Positions 25,428 through 35,275 of a stretch of 64,000 nucleotides of DNA are shown piece by piece (position 1 is the stretch's first letter; each line of letters begins with the position of its first letter). The stretch is from Bacteroidota bacterium. GTDB taxonomy: Bacteria > Bacteroidota > Bacteroidia > Palsa-965. The notes below the pieces were generated by a model. The model was not told the origin of the DNA. It saw only the letters and a list, made by a program, of their open reading frames with translations, and searched no databases. Where the stretch lies: assembly GCA_013288325.1 (NCBI GenBank), contig JABDCB010000001.1, forward strand, positions 62,001 to 126,000, in the 5' to 3' direction. A program made the position numbers and the translations under genes.

Positions 25428-28400
25428 ATGAAACTGAGCAAATTCTTTTTGTTACCCGCCATTGCAGGAACTGCTACGGTTCTGTTTACGCTGCCAGGCG
25501 TCGTTCCCCCTCAAGCTGCTAATAGCTTGCAAATTGTTAGGGAACAGCAACTTAGTGATAAAACATATCGGATAAAAGGAGATTCAGATTCGCTCTTTAC
25601 CCTTCCTTCGGGAAAAATAAAATCCCCTGCTTTGCTTGTAAAAAAAGAGGCCGGAGACAGTTCTTCCGTCCCTTTAAGAATTACCAACTGTCAGGTAGAG
25701 ATACAGGTGATAGGAACCATTTCGCGGACAACACTGGATCTTACCTTTTATAATGACCTGAACAGACAGCTGGAAGGAGAGTTTTGTTTCCCGTTGGGGG
25801 ACGGTCAACGGGTATCAGGTTTTGCTCTGGAGGTGGAAGGGAAAATGAGAGAAGGAGTGGTAGTAGGAAAAACGGAAGGGCGACAGATTTTTGAATCGGT
25901 AGTAAGAAGAAGAATAGATCCGGGACTGCTGGAATGGACAGCCGGGAATAATTTCCGGGCACGGGTATTTCCTATTCTTGCCAAAGCCAGCAAACATATA
26001 CGGGTAACATTCGAATCTGAACTTTTGTCCGCACCGGGAGCCTATGTGTATTTTTTACCGATGGATTACCAGACTAAAATCGATGAGTTTTCCATTCGTG
26101 CCGAAGTGATTCACCAGGTAGTGAAACCGGAAACCTATGGAAAGGGAGTTACCACGCTGGAGTTCAGCTCCTGGAACAACTCCTGGACTGCATCCAGGAA
26201 GATGAAAGACTACCTCCCCAATACACCTATCGCCTTTGATATACCCCGCACAGAGCAGACTCAACGGGTATTTATGGAAAAGGGAAAAGGAGATTCGGCC
26301 TGGTTCTGCCTTTCGCTGGAGCCTGCCAAATACAAACAGGCTAAGAAATTGCCATCCAAAATCTGTCTCTTATGGGATGTGAGCGGCTCGGGAGCAGGAA
26401 GAAACATAAAAAAGGAAGAAGAAATTCTGGATCGGTATTTCGGCAAAATACAGGATGCCTCGGTGCGTCTGGTTACTTTCAGCAACGATGTTAACAGTAA
26501 TACGGAATATAAACTGGAAAAAGGGCAGTGGTCTGCATTGCATGCTGCAATCGATAGCCTGGATTATGACGGAGGCACTCAACTGGGAGCTGTCAATCTG
26601 AAAAAATATTCCTGTGATGAATTTCTGTTGTTCAGCGATGGGTTGTCCAATTTCGGGCAGGAAGAAATGACAACAAGCAGCGTTCCGGTTATGGCCATCA
26701 CCAGTTCTCAGCTGGCCGATTACGAATACCTACGTCATCTGGCACGGGTTACCAACGGACAGTTTATCAATGCACTTACCTGCACCGCTCAGGAGGCGGA
26801 ACAGAAACTGGAAACACAGCCTTACCGTTTTATTTCGGCAACATATGATGGAAACACCATCACCCAGGTATATCCCTCCATAAGTACAGATGTGGGAAGA
26901 ACCATGACTTTTTCCGGAATGATGAAAGGAACAGAAGGAGAAATCACATTGAATTTCGGCTTCGGATCGGAAATTGTAGCAACAGAGAAAGTGAAGCTCA
27001 GCAGGGCTGCAGGCGGTGAAGTTCCGGAAAGTGTGCAAGGTATTTTGCCTGCTATATGGGCTCAGAAAAAAATGGAGGAACTGGAAGGCAATGCCGAAAA
27101 GAACAAAGAAGAGATTACGGCATTGGGGAAAAAATATTCCGTCGTATCTCGCTATACTTCATTGCTGGTGCTTGATCGTCTGGAAGATTATATGCAATAC
27201 CAGGTGATGCCGCCGGAAGGAAATATGAGAGAAGAATATCTGGCCCGCACAGGAGAAGAGCACCGTATCAAAGTGAAATCGGATAAGGAACACATGGAAA
27301 CCGTAGTACGAGATTTTAATGAACGCCTGGAATGGTGGAAAAAAGAATATAAACCCGATACGAACCGGTTCAAATGGACAGATGGGGAAGGGAGAACTCA
27401 TGGATATAATTATACCATAAGGGCCGATAGCGTGAGTGGTAACATCGGTAGAATGAGTTTGCAAAGTGTACAGATCACAAATAGCAATGCAGTCACGTAT
27501 AATTTCTCGAGTAATGGGGCATCAAGAGAAACAAATGCCGGAGCAATGCAGTCTTATGAAGCAAGGTCGGCCGACGAGAGCGGAGTACTGGCGGATGATA
27601 TGAATACAGGAAAGGCGGATAAGAAAGCAGAGGGGAGGGGTCCTGGGGAGTTCAAGGAGAACCACGCTGCCATAGAACTTAAAACCTGGGACCCTCAGAC
27701 ACCTTATATGACCAAACTGAAAGAAGCTAAACCGGGCATGTTGCTTGCAACTTACCGCAAGCTAAGAGAAAGCTATAAAAAGACTCCTTCATTCTTTTTG
27801 GATGCGTCCGATTATTTTGCAAAACTGGGAGAAAACAAGGAAGCTGTGCGCATCCTTTCCAATCTGGCAGAACTGAATGCGGAAGATCACCAGGCACTGC
27901 GGGTATTGGCACACCGGTTGGAGCAGCAGGGATACCTGGATCTTTCCATTCTTACCTTCCGCAAAATCCAGAAAATAAGAAGTGAAGAACCTCAGAGTTA
28001 CCGGGATCTTGGACTGGCTCTGGCTGCCAATAAAGAATATCCGGAAGCATTGCATTGGCTTTGTAAGGTAGTAAACCATAGTTGGGATCCGAGGTTTCCA
28101 AAGATTGAAAGCCTGGTGGCTTGTGAAATAAATCATATCCTGGGTGTGACAGGAGGAAATATACGACCCGATTCCCTCGACTCACGCCTTATTGCAGCGA
28201 TGCCAGTGGATGTAAGAGTAGTGATAAACTGGGATTCGAATGACTGTGATCTTGATTTGTGGACTACCGATCCCTATGGAGAATTGTGTATGTACAACCA
28301 CCCCCTTACGGTGGCAGGTGGAAGAATATCCAGCGATTTTACAGGAGGATATGGACCGGAAGAGTTTATTATTAAAAAGGCATCGAAGGGAAAATATAAT

Positions 28401-28577
28401 ATACAGGTCAATTACTTTGGCAATCATCAGCAAAACCTTTATGGGCCGGCAACTGTTCAGGCTGAGCTGTATACTAATTATGGAAAACCCAATGAGGTGA
28501 AAAAAGTTATTACCCTTCGTCTGAAAGATAATAAGGAAGTGGTGGATATAGGGGCGCTGAGTTTTAAAGGAAACTGA
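25428..28577 (+). CDS. VIT / von Willebrand A / TPR / DUF2135 protein
   Basis: The start is the ATG at 25428 because it opens the signal peptide MKLSKFFLLPAIAGTATVLF; the frame extends upstream to 25371 but without such a signal. From this start the order is a VIT domain (~65-185, FCFPLGDGQRVSGFALEVEG), a vWA domain with intact MIDAS start DVSGSG (Asp317-x-Ser319-x-Ser321), a linker, TPR-like helices (~790-890) and a C-terminal DUF2135 domain (NWDSNDCDLDLWTTDPYGE, YNIQVNYFGNHQQ). It faces an A2M gene. In E. coli a DUF2135 protein (YfaP) is also encoded beside an A2M-like protein (YfaS), so the pairing looks conserved. Confidence 0.88.
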   Translation: MKLSKFFLLPAIAGTATVLFTLPGVVPPQAANSLQIVREQQLSDKTYRIKGDSDSLFTLPSGKIKSPALLVKKEAGDSSSVPLRITNCQVEIQVIGTISRTTLDLTFYNDLNRQLEGEFCFPLGDGQRVSGFALEVEGKMREGVVVGKTEGRQIFESVVRRRIDPGLLEWTAGNNFRARVFPILAKASKHIRVTFESELLSAPGAYVYFLPMDYQTKIDEFSIRAEVIHQVVKPETYGKGVTTLEFSSWNNSWTASRKMKDYLPNTPIAFDIPRTEQTQRVFMEKGKGDSAWFCLSLEPAKYKQAKKLPSKICLLWDVSGSGAGRNIKKEEEILDRYFGKIQDASVRLVTFSNDVNSNTEYKLEKGQWSALHAAIDSLDYDGGTQLGAVNLKKYSCDEFLLFSDGLSNFGQEEMTTSSVPVMAITSSQLADYEYLRHLARVTNGQFINALTCTAQEAEQKLETQPYRFISATYDGNTITQVYPSISTDVGRTMTFSGMMKGTEGEITLNFGFGSEIVATEKVKLSRAAGGEVPESVQGILPAIWAQKKMEELEGNAEKNKEEITALGKKYSVVSRYTSLLVLDRLEDYMQYQVMPPEGNMREEYLARTGEEHRIKVKSDKEHMETVVRDFNERLEWWKKEYKPDTNRFKWTDGEGRTHGYNYTIRADSVSGNIGRMSLQSVQITNSNAVTYNFSSNGASRETNAGAMQSYEARSADESGVLADDMNTGKADKKAEGRGPGEFKENHAAIELKTWDPQTPYMTKLKEAKPGMLLATYRKLRESYKKTPSFFLDASDYFAKLGENKEAVRILSNLAELNAEDHQALRVLAHRLEQQGYLDLSILTFRKIQKIRSEEPQSYRDLGLALAANKEYPEALHWLCKVVNHSWDPRFPKIESLVACEINHILGVTGGNIRPDSLDSRLIAAMPVDVRVVINWDSNDCDLDLWTTDPYGELCMYNHPLTVAGGRISSDFTGGYGPEEFIIKKASKGKYNIQVNYFGNHQQNLYGPATVQAELYTNYGKPNEVKKVITLRLKDNKEVVDIGALSFKGN

Positions 28578-28608
28578 CGAGTGGATTACGGTTTTGTTAA
28601 AAAATGTG

Positions 28609-28645
28609 AAGGCTATCTGCGGAAATTCACCAGATAGCCTTTTTT
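28609..28645 (+). terminator. Rho-independent terminator after VIT/vWA gene
   Basis: AAGGCTATCTG (28609-28619) pairs perfectly with CAGATAGCCTT (28631-28641) across an 11-base loop and is followed by a run of T to 28645. It lies 32 bases after the stop codon. Confidence 0.9.
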
Positions 28646-28705
28646 CGACGAATGAATGAACAACTGTTCTGATTTACCCGTAAATTTAGAACAGGTATAA
28701 AATGT

Positions 28706-29386
28706 ATGAAGAGCATTCGTCTTGCAATTCTTTTTCTTTTCCTCTCCGTCCTTGCCGGGGCCAGAAATTTTGATTTCCCGGATATTCGTTCCTCAGCCAA
28801 AGACATTGATGATTTTATTCCCGAAGGATGGACTTTAATGGATAGTGTTTCCGGTGATCTGAACAAGGATGGTTTTGCCGATAAAGCATTGGTGATAGAA
28901 TATGACGATTCCGTTGTGGAAACAAGACCCAATGGCTGTAGCAGACTTGACCACCCCCGTATATTATTGGTGCTGTTAAAAAACGCTTCGGGTAAATACA
29001 CCCTTGCTCTTCAGGATAATTCGTTTCTATACCGCACCGGTGAGGCCGGACTTATGCATGGCGACCCGTATGAAAAAATGGATATTAACGGAGATACCCT
29101 GAGCATTGATTTTATGCGCTCGCGCGGACATATGAGCTACGATTTTGTTTTTAAAGACGATGACTTATGGCTCATCAGCGCTTATAACAGTTATGTGAGT
29201 ACAACAGGCACTATCGACGAATGGGAATTTGATTTCGTGAATCAAAAGGCGATTCATATTCTGGGAGCTGTAGAAGAGAAAGATATTTATGAAGTCCATT
29301 CACGTATTCCCTGTGAACAGCTTAAAACGCTGGATGATTTAAAAATGCCCCAGCTCTGGGAAGTGTTTCAGCATGTTTTTATCTGA
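28706..29386 (+). CDS. Exported protein of unknown function, DLNxD motif
   Basis: A 226-residue protein with a signal peptide (MKSIRLAILFLFLSVLAGA). The mature N-terminus has DDFIPEGWTLMDSVSGDLN followed by KDGFADKALVIE. The D-N-D-G-D spacing looks like a calcium-binding FG-GAP/EF-loop segment. The pattern P-[EK]-G-[WY]-x(8-10)-DLN-x-D-x(3)-D-K-x-[LV]-[VI] recurs in the protein at 57448-58059, so the two are paralogues. The C-terminal half is aromatic and acidic with no catalytic motif. A second ATG lies four bases upstream at 28702 but is out of frame. Function unknown. Confidence 0.75.
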   Translation: MKSIRLAILFLFLSVLAGARNFDFPDIRSSAKDIDDFIPEGWTLMDSVSGDLNKDGFADKALVIEYDDSVVETRPNGCSRLDHPRILLVLLKNASGKYTLALQDNSFLYRTGEAGLMHGDPYEKMDINGDTLSIDFMRSRGHMSYDFVFKDDDLWLISAYNSYVSTTGTIDEWEFDFVNQKAIHILGAVEEKDIYEVHSRIPCEQLKTLDDLKMPQLWEVFQHVFI

Positions 29387-29422
29387 AAATATTTTTTCTT
29401 TCCTCCTGATTATCCCGTTGCT

Positions 29423-32400
29423 TTAATTTCTCATCAGCTGTATGTAGCCGGTAAGATTATAGCTCTTCCCGTCATCTCCCTTTGCATTCAGGATATAATA
29501 ATAGGTTCCGTCTGAAGCACGTTCCCCGCCAAGGGTATATCCATCCCAGGTTTGCCCCGGTACGTACAGTTGCGCAATCATCACTCCCCAACGGTCATAG
29601 ATTTTCATGTTGAAGGATAAAATGCCCTGATAGTTGATATGATAGAGATCGTTACTGCCATCTCCATTGGGAGTAAATACATTCGGAACCGTAATCCAGG
29701 AGTTGATATCTTTTACCACAATAACTTCTGAATATGTGGACGTACATCCGTTGATATCTGTCACCGTAAGCGTCACCGTATATGTACCGGCAGTTCCGAA
29801 GGTGTGAATAGGATTAGGCCCTGTTCCGGAAGTTCCATCTCCGAAATTCCATTGAAAGGTAGTTGCATTCACAGAACTCAGATTTGTAAAGGTAACCGGC
29901 AATGGTGCCGATCCCAATGTGGTGTCGGGCCGGAACAGGGCTGTTACGCTGTTTACCTTTACTGTATCAACCGTTGTGGCACTGCCGCAATTGTTGGTAA
30001 CGGTAACCGTGTAATTTCCCGACGCAGTAACATGTATAGTATCTGTAACGGCACCTGTACTCCAGGAATAACTGGTTCCCCCGGCAGCTGTGAGAATACT
30101 TGAATTGCCAGAGCATAAATTATTGAGCCCTGTAACAGATGGGTTTGGCAAAGGGTTAACGGTTATCGCATCCGCACTCGATGCCGTGCCACAGACATTG
30201 GTTACAAACACCGTATAATTACCAGTGGTAGTTATGGTAATAGAACTGGTTGTGGCACCATTACTCCAGGAATAACTGCCACCGCCTGTCGCGGTTAGTA
30301 TTACATTGTTTCCAGCGCAAAAAGTGAGAGGCCCGCTGGCAGTAACAACAGGATGCGGAAGATATCCCGTGTTTTTTACGGTGTCTGTTACGGTGGCAGA
30401 ACAGCCCAGTGAATCGGTAATGGTGCAGACATACACTCCGGAATCGAGGGTTGTAGCTATAGATCCGTTTCCGCCTGCGGGCGACCAGGAATAAGTATAA
30501 GATCCGCTGCCTCCGGAAGGAGTCACGGAAGCGGAACCGTTTTTGTTTTGACAGGTAGCAGCAGTACTGCTACCAATGCTGCTAAGAAGAGAAGGTTGTG
30601 TAATAGTGAACGATTGTGCCGAAGTGCAACCCGATGCATCCGTAACAGTACAGGAATAACTTCCGGCACAAAGATTTGTAAGTGAAGGAGTAGTGGCAGC
30701 TGAGCCTTGCCAGGAGTAAGTATATGGAGCATTGCCTCCCGAAACACTTGTTGTTGCATTGCCATTACAAACAGCATTACACGACAAATTGATTTGTGAA
30801 GGAGCAATGGAAAGGGCAGTGGGTTGTGTAAGGGCAAACGTTTGAACAGAACTACAGCCATTGGCATCCTTGATAGTACAGGTATATGATCCGGAACAAA
30901 GATTATTCAATGCCGGAGTAACAGAGGGCGATGATGACCAGGAATACGTATATGGAGCAGTGCCTCCCGTTGGAGCTACCACCGCACTGCCATTACACAC
31001 ACTGTTACACGAAAGGTTGGTTGAGGTGGGGTGAGCCGCAAGCGCGGCAGGTGTATGAATTGTATCTATTTGTGTAGCCAGACAGTTATTCGCATCGCGT
31101 ATATAACAGGTATAAATTCCGGTACAGAGGTTGGAGGAACTATTGGTAATGCTTCCGCCAGCTGACCAGGAATAAGTATAAGGGCCTGCTCCTCCACTAG
31201 GTGTTACAGTAATACTTCCGGTGCAGGATGCATTGCAAACAGGATTGGTTTGTACAGCGGAAGAAGAAGGTGCTCCGGAATTAGTCACGGCCACCGTTGT
31301 GTTTTTTGAACAACCTGATCCGTCCGTTATTGTTGCGGTGTATGTACCTGCGGTAAGACCGGTGATGGATGAAGTCCCTTGTCCGGAACCAATAGGATTG
31401 GTTGACGACCAGGAATAAGTGAGTGTTCCGGTACCTCCGGATGCACTGACACTTGCACTTCCGTTATTTGAATTACAGGTGGCAGAAACGCTGCTTGTTG
31501 TTGCGGCCAGTGCCGCAGGTTGTGTGATAGTTGCTTGCTGGGTTGTTTGGCAACCATTAGCATCGGTTACATAACAGGTATAAGTTCCTGCACAAAGAGA
31601 AGATGCTGTAGCACCCGTACCACCGCTTGGAGCCCAGGAATAGGTCATGGCACCCGTTCCTCCTGAAGCACTGACGGTAGCTGTTCCTGTACAGCTTGCG
31701 TTGCAAGTCAGGTTAGCGCTGGAAGCCAATGTTGCATTAGGAGCATTGGTTGCAGAAATGGCAACGGTATATGTTTGTGAGCAGGCTTTGGTATCGTTTA
31801 CGGTAAGGGTATAGCTACCAGCACCCAATCCTGTGGCATTGGCTGTTCCTTGTCCACCGCCCGGTGCAGGACTCCATATATATGTATACCCGGGAGTGCC
31901 TCCGGAAACCGTAACACTTGCCGTTCCGGTATGAGCGGTACAGGAAGTAGATGTACTGGAAGCTGGAGCAATGGAAAGAACAGACGGCTGAGTAACGGTA
32001 AAGATCTGTGAAGTGTTACACCCTTTGGCATCGGAAATGCTGCATGTATAATTACCCGGGCAAAGTGCGGATGCGGTATTTGTAGTGCTTGGGTTTCCGG
32101 TCCATGCATATGTGTATGGAGCCGTTCCTCCCGAAACCGTTGTTACCGCCGAACCGTTACAGGATCCGTTGCATGAAATATTGGTTTGAGAAGGAGCTTC
32201 ACCCAAAACTGCTGGCTGGGTAATGACGGCTGTCTGTGTTTTGATACATCCGTTTGCATCCGTCACATGACAGGTATAGGTGCCTGCACACAAAGCCGAG
32301 GCGGTAGCAGCTGTACCTCCTGAAGGAGCCCAGGAATAGGTATAGGAAGCGGTTCCTCCGCTGGGACTCACGGTAGCTGAGCCATTGCAGACTGCGTTAC

Positions 32401-34954
32401 AGGAGAGATTGGTAGTGGTTGATGCAGGGATAGAAAGTGCCGCCGGCTGAGTAATCGTAACACTCTGAGTGGTGGTGCAACCATGTGCATCGGTAATGGT
32501 GCATGTATAAGTATTGGGGCAAAGGGAACTGGCAGTGGCGCTTGTGCCCCCACCTCCTGTCCAGGAGTAGGTATACGCCGAAGTGCCGCCGGAAGGAGAG
32601 ACGGTGGCAGAGCCATTGCAGGCAGCATTGCATGTAATATTAACGGGGCTGACCGAAGCGCTTAGTGCCGATGGAGGTGCATTGATTGTTACAATAGCAG
32701 TGTCCCCGGCAGAGGTAGGACAAAGTAAAGAACCTTTTACAATGACCGTATAGGAACCTGCAGAAAGATTACTGATGGTTTGTGTGGTCTGTCCGCTGCT
32801 CCAGGAGTATGAATAAGGCGCTCCGCAAAAAGTTGGGTTGGCTGTAGCAGCTCCCAGATTACTTGAACAGAGTGGCTGTGTAACAGCAACTGATAACGCC
32901 CCGGGAGGAGTACAGGCAGCAACGGTAATTGCAGCAACGAAAGAAGTGTTATCGGTAATTCCCCCGCAGGCATATAATACTCCATTTGCTCCGAAAGCCA
33001 GATCAAACACCATATCAGGTAATCCGGAAATGGTGTGTATCAGATTCAGATTCGGATCGTATTCATAAACATGGGTATTGGATCCAACAAATACATTCCC
33101 GCATTTATCCACTACGAGTCCTCCGTTCACCTGCAGCGTGGTGCTGCTTCCATTGGAAGCTATATTCTGTCCTCCGGTAATCGTGGTGGTATGAATATGG
33201 GCACCTGTTGTTGCATCCCACTGATCCAGGTTGAGTCCATCAGTAGTGTACACATAGGCACAGGAAGCTGTCAGCGCATTCATTCCCGGTGAGTTGGGAG
33301 CCTTTTTGTCAAAGTCGCGGAAACTGTATTTTGTACGTGCTGTAAAAAGTTTGATTCCTGTATTCGGGTTATAGCAAACCAGGGTATTGTGTCCTCCGCT
33401 CGTATACTTAGGAACAGTGGCCGGATTTTTCTGCGCCATGTAATTGCTATCGGAACAGAGGTGATAGATATTGCCATTAGGAGCCCAGAAGGTTGAAATG
33501 ATATCCCCCAGGGTGTCGTTTTCGGTAAAAGAACTTTCAGCTCCTGTAGCAGTATTTACCGATTCAAAATCCCCCAGGTTATGATAACGGGTGACACCAT
33601 TATAGGTGCCGCCTCCGGATTGAATAAGTTTGGTATAGTCACAATTGAAACTAATGTTCCAGGTTTCATACAGATCGGTGGTGCTGCCTCCCGGAGTTGC
33701 AGCGCCCCACAGGACAATAGTTCCAGTTGGATCCACTTTGACGGTATTGTAATAGTTTGGAAAATTACCGAGACCGATGGTAATGTAAATATTGCCGGAA
33801 GGGTCAGCTGCCACATCACCCTGATAGATCTGATTATAACCGAATTTTGTAATGAGGTCAAGGGTCCACTGCTGGGTGCCTGCAGCGTTATATTTAGTTA
33901 TATGTGTCCTTCCTCCGGTAGTAGTATCAATAGAATACACGATAGAGTTCCCGGCAGCATCTACCGTTACATCATCAGCTGCTTCATGCACAGAAATAGG
34001 AGGCCCCACGGTCCAGGGATCAATCACCAAAGTAGATTGGGTGGATTTGTTTTTATTCAGAGCGAGGCTGAAGCCTATAGTTTGAGCATCATTGAGCCGG
34101 AAAGCTGATTCAATCTCCCCTTGTGAATTTCCTTGATCAGATTCGAAATGAGAAATAGGAGCATGATCGGTAATTGTTCCTAAAGAAGTAGGAAGAAGAA
34201 TATTATTGTCTGCATCCAGTTTAGGGAATACACCTTCATAATGCATCTGAATTTTTGAAGGATCAGCACCGGGATGTAAAAAATACGAATACTTAATTCC
34301 CGCATCCGGATGAATCGTAAAAACAATATCAATACCCGGGTAAATATTTTTGTAGGTCAGTTTTTTATAAGCTCTTGCATGACCAATGATGGGTGTCTGT
34401 TTATAAAGTAACAGGTAATTAAAGTAGTTGGGTGCTTCCTCACCGGCATCAATGGACACGGAGGGGTTCGCCCCTTCCCAGTTCATTTGAATATCAGCGG
34501 TCTTTGTAATGAAATGTTGATCATCCTCCTCTTCCCCTTCTTCATTCTGGATATTATTTTTTTTGGAGAATTTGTTCCATTGCCGCTCGGAAGCTTTTTC
34601 CATTTTGGAAATACGATAGGTTACCCCTTTTTTTGTAAAGAAGTATTCCGTCACACCATCCCGGAAGCTATATAGAATGCTGTTTCCATCCAGTCCCTGC
34701 AAATCTTCCAGTTGGCCTTTATTTTCAATAAAAACTTTATTCCGGAGACTGTTTACATTTTTGATCCAGGCAATAGAAGGAGCAACAGAGCCTGGTGAGG
34801 TAGCTTGATTCCTCTTACTTTGTGCAGACAGGAAAATTTGTGATGGGTGTTTATCCGGAGACGCTTTTATTTGCTGCGCATATCCTGATTCCTGCCAGGA
34901 ACACAGCGATATAAACAACAACACCCAGAAAGAGAAAGTAAATTTCCGAATCAT
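29423..34954 (-). CDS. Giant T9SS type B cargo: DUF7948, eleven SprB repeats, PKD, CHU_C
   Basis: 1843 residues. Signal peptide 1-26. Residues ~75-320 match the DUF7948 module that begins FIENKGQ and ends VIDPWTVG. A beta-propeller-like region follows (~320-690). Eleven SprB repeats then run in tandem (about 690-1500), most with CNA-CNGSATVSPSGG, YTYSW, AGTYTC and VTDANGC. Two Ig-like modules (GGGSYSWSNGATTSS type), a PKD domain (WNFGDGTSGTGPNPIHTFG) and a CHU_C domain (VPNVFTPNGDGSNDLYHI, IYDRWGVMIAQ) complete it. SprB-type proteins are mobile or static surface adhesins exported by the T9SS. The eight or so near-identical repeats make this locus prone to recombination. Confidence 0.9.
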   Translation of the reverse strand: MIRKFTFSFWVLLFISLCSWQESGYAQQIKASPDKHPSQIFLSAQSKRNQATSPGSVAPSIAWIKNVNSLRNKVFIENKGQLEDLQGLDGNSILYSFRDGVTEYFFTKKGVTYRISKMEKASERQWNKFSKKNNIQNEEGEEEDDQHFITKTADIQMNWEGANPSVSIDAGEEAPNYFNYLLLYKQTPIIGHARAYKKLTYKNIYPGIDIVFTIHPDAGIKYSYFLHPGADPSKIQMHYEGVFPKLDADNNILLPTSLGTITDHAPISHFESDQGNSQGEIESAFRLNDAQTIGFSLALNKNKSTQSTLVIDPWTVGPPISVHEAADDVTVDAAGNSIVYSIDTTTGGRTHITKYNAAGTQQWTLDLITKFGYNQIYQGDVAADPSGNIYITIGLGNFPNYYNTVKVDPTGTIVLWGAATPGGSTTDLYETWNISFNCDYTKLIQSGGGTYNGVTRYHNLGDFESVNTATGAESSFTENDTLGDIISTFWAPNGNIYHLCSDSNYMAQKNPATVPKYTSGGHNTLVCYNPNTGIKLFTARTKYSFRDFDKKAPNSPGMNALTASCAYVYTTDGLNLDQWDATTGAHIHTTTITGGQNIASNGSSTTLQVNGGLVVDKCGNVFVGSNTHVYEYDPNLNLIHTISGLPDMVFDLAFGANGVLYACGGITDNTSFVAAITVAACTPPGALSVAVTQPLCSSNLGAATANPTFCGAPYSYSWSSGQTTQTISNLSAGSYTVIVKGSLLCPTSAGDTAIVTINAPPSALSASVSPVNITCNAACNGSATVSPSGGTSAYTYSWTGGGGTSATASSLCPNTYTCTITDAHGCTTTQSVTITQPAALSIPASTTTNLSCNAVCNGSATVSPSGGTASYTYSWAPSGGTAATASALCAGTYTCHVTDANGCIKTQTAVITQPAVLGEAPSQTNISCNGSCNGSAVTTVSGGTAPYTYAWTGNPSTTNTASALCPGNYTCSISDAKGCNTSQIFTVTQPSVLSIAPASSTSTSCTAHTGTASVTVSGGTPGYTYIWSPAPGGGQGTANATGLGAGSYTLTVNDTKACSQTYTVAISATNAPNATLASSANLTCNASCTGTATVSASGGTGAMTYSWAPSGGTGATASSLCAGTYTCYVTDANGCQTTQQATITQPAALAATTSSVSATCNSNNGSASVSASGGTGTLTYSWSSTNPIGSGQGTSSITGLTAGTYTATITDGSGCSKNTTVAVTNSGAPSSSAVQTNPVCNASCTGSITVTPSGGAGPYTYSWSAGGSITNSSSNLCTGIYTCYIRDANNCLATQIDTIHTPAALAAHPTSTNLSCNSVCNGSAVVAPTGGTAPYTYSWSSSPSVTPALNNLCSGSYTCTIKDANGCSSVQTFALTQPTALSIAPSQINLSCNAVCNGNATTSVSGGNAPYTYSWQGSAATTPSLTNLCAGSYSCTVTDASGCTSAQSFTITQPSLLSSIGSSTAATCQNKNGSASVTPSGGSGSYTYSWSPAGGNGSIATTLDSGVYVCTITDSLGCSATVTDTVKNTGYLPHPVVTASGPLTFCAGNNVILTATGGGSYSWSNGATTSSITITTTGNYTVFVTNVCGTASSADAITVNPLPNPSVTGLNNLCSGNSSILTAAGGTSYSWSTGAVTDTIHVTASGNYTVTVTNNCGSATTVDTVKVNSVTALFRPDTTLGSAPLPVTFTNLSSVNATTFQWNFGDGTSGTGPNPIHTFGTAGTYTVTLTVTDINGCTSTYSEVIVVKDINSWITVPNVFTPNGDGSNDLYHINYQGILSFNMKIYDRWGVMIAQLYVPGQTWDGYTLGGERASDGTYYYILNAKGDDGKSYNLTGYIQLMRN

Positions 34955-35275
34955 GCAGCACTTTGTTTACCCCAGATCAGGGTTCCCCATAATTGTATAG
35001 CTGCAAGGACAGCCGGAGAATCCTGAAAAAAGGAAAAATCGTATACTCGTAAAGTGTGTTCTGATTGTTACCTTAAAAGTAGGAAAAAAAATCCGGTATT
35101 ATTGGAACTTAAGATAATCTTCATGCAAATATGATGTGAAGGGCTGTTTTGAGAGTATAATGTATTAAAATCCGTAATTATCACTTAAAATTATTAATTT
35201 GCTGCATCCTTGTGCTTATATAGTGTTTCACAACACCCTTGACGGGGGCCGATCTTATTATTAAACAAAGCGAGC
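34955..35275. promoter_or_regulatory. Divergent promoter region between two T9SS cargo genes
   Basis: This 321-base AT-rich gap separates the starts of two divergent large cargo genes, so it should hold both promoters. TTAATTTG near 35194 is one mismatch from the Bacteroidota -7 box TAnnTTTG and points toward the gene at 35276, but the -33 element is not clear. No gene, tRNA or strong hairpin was seen. Confidence 0.4.
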
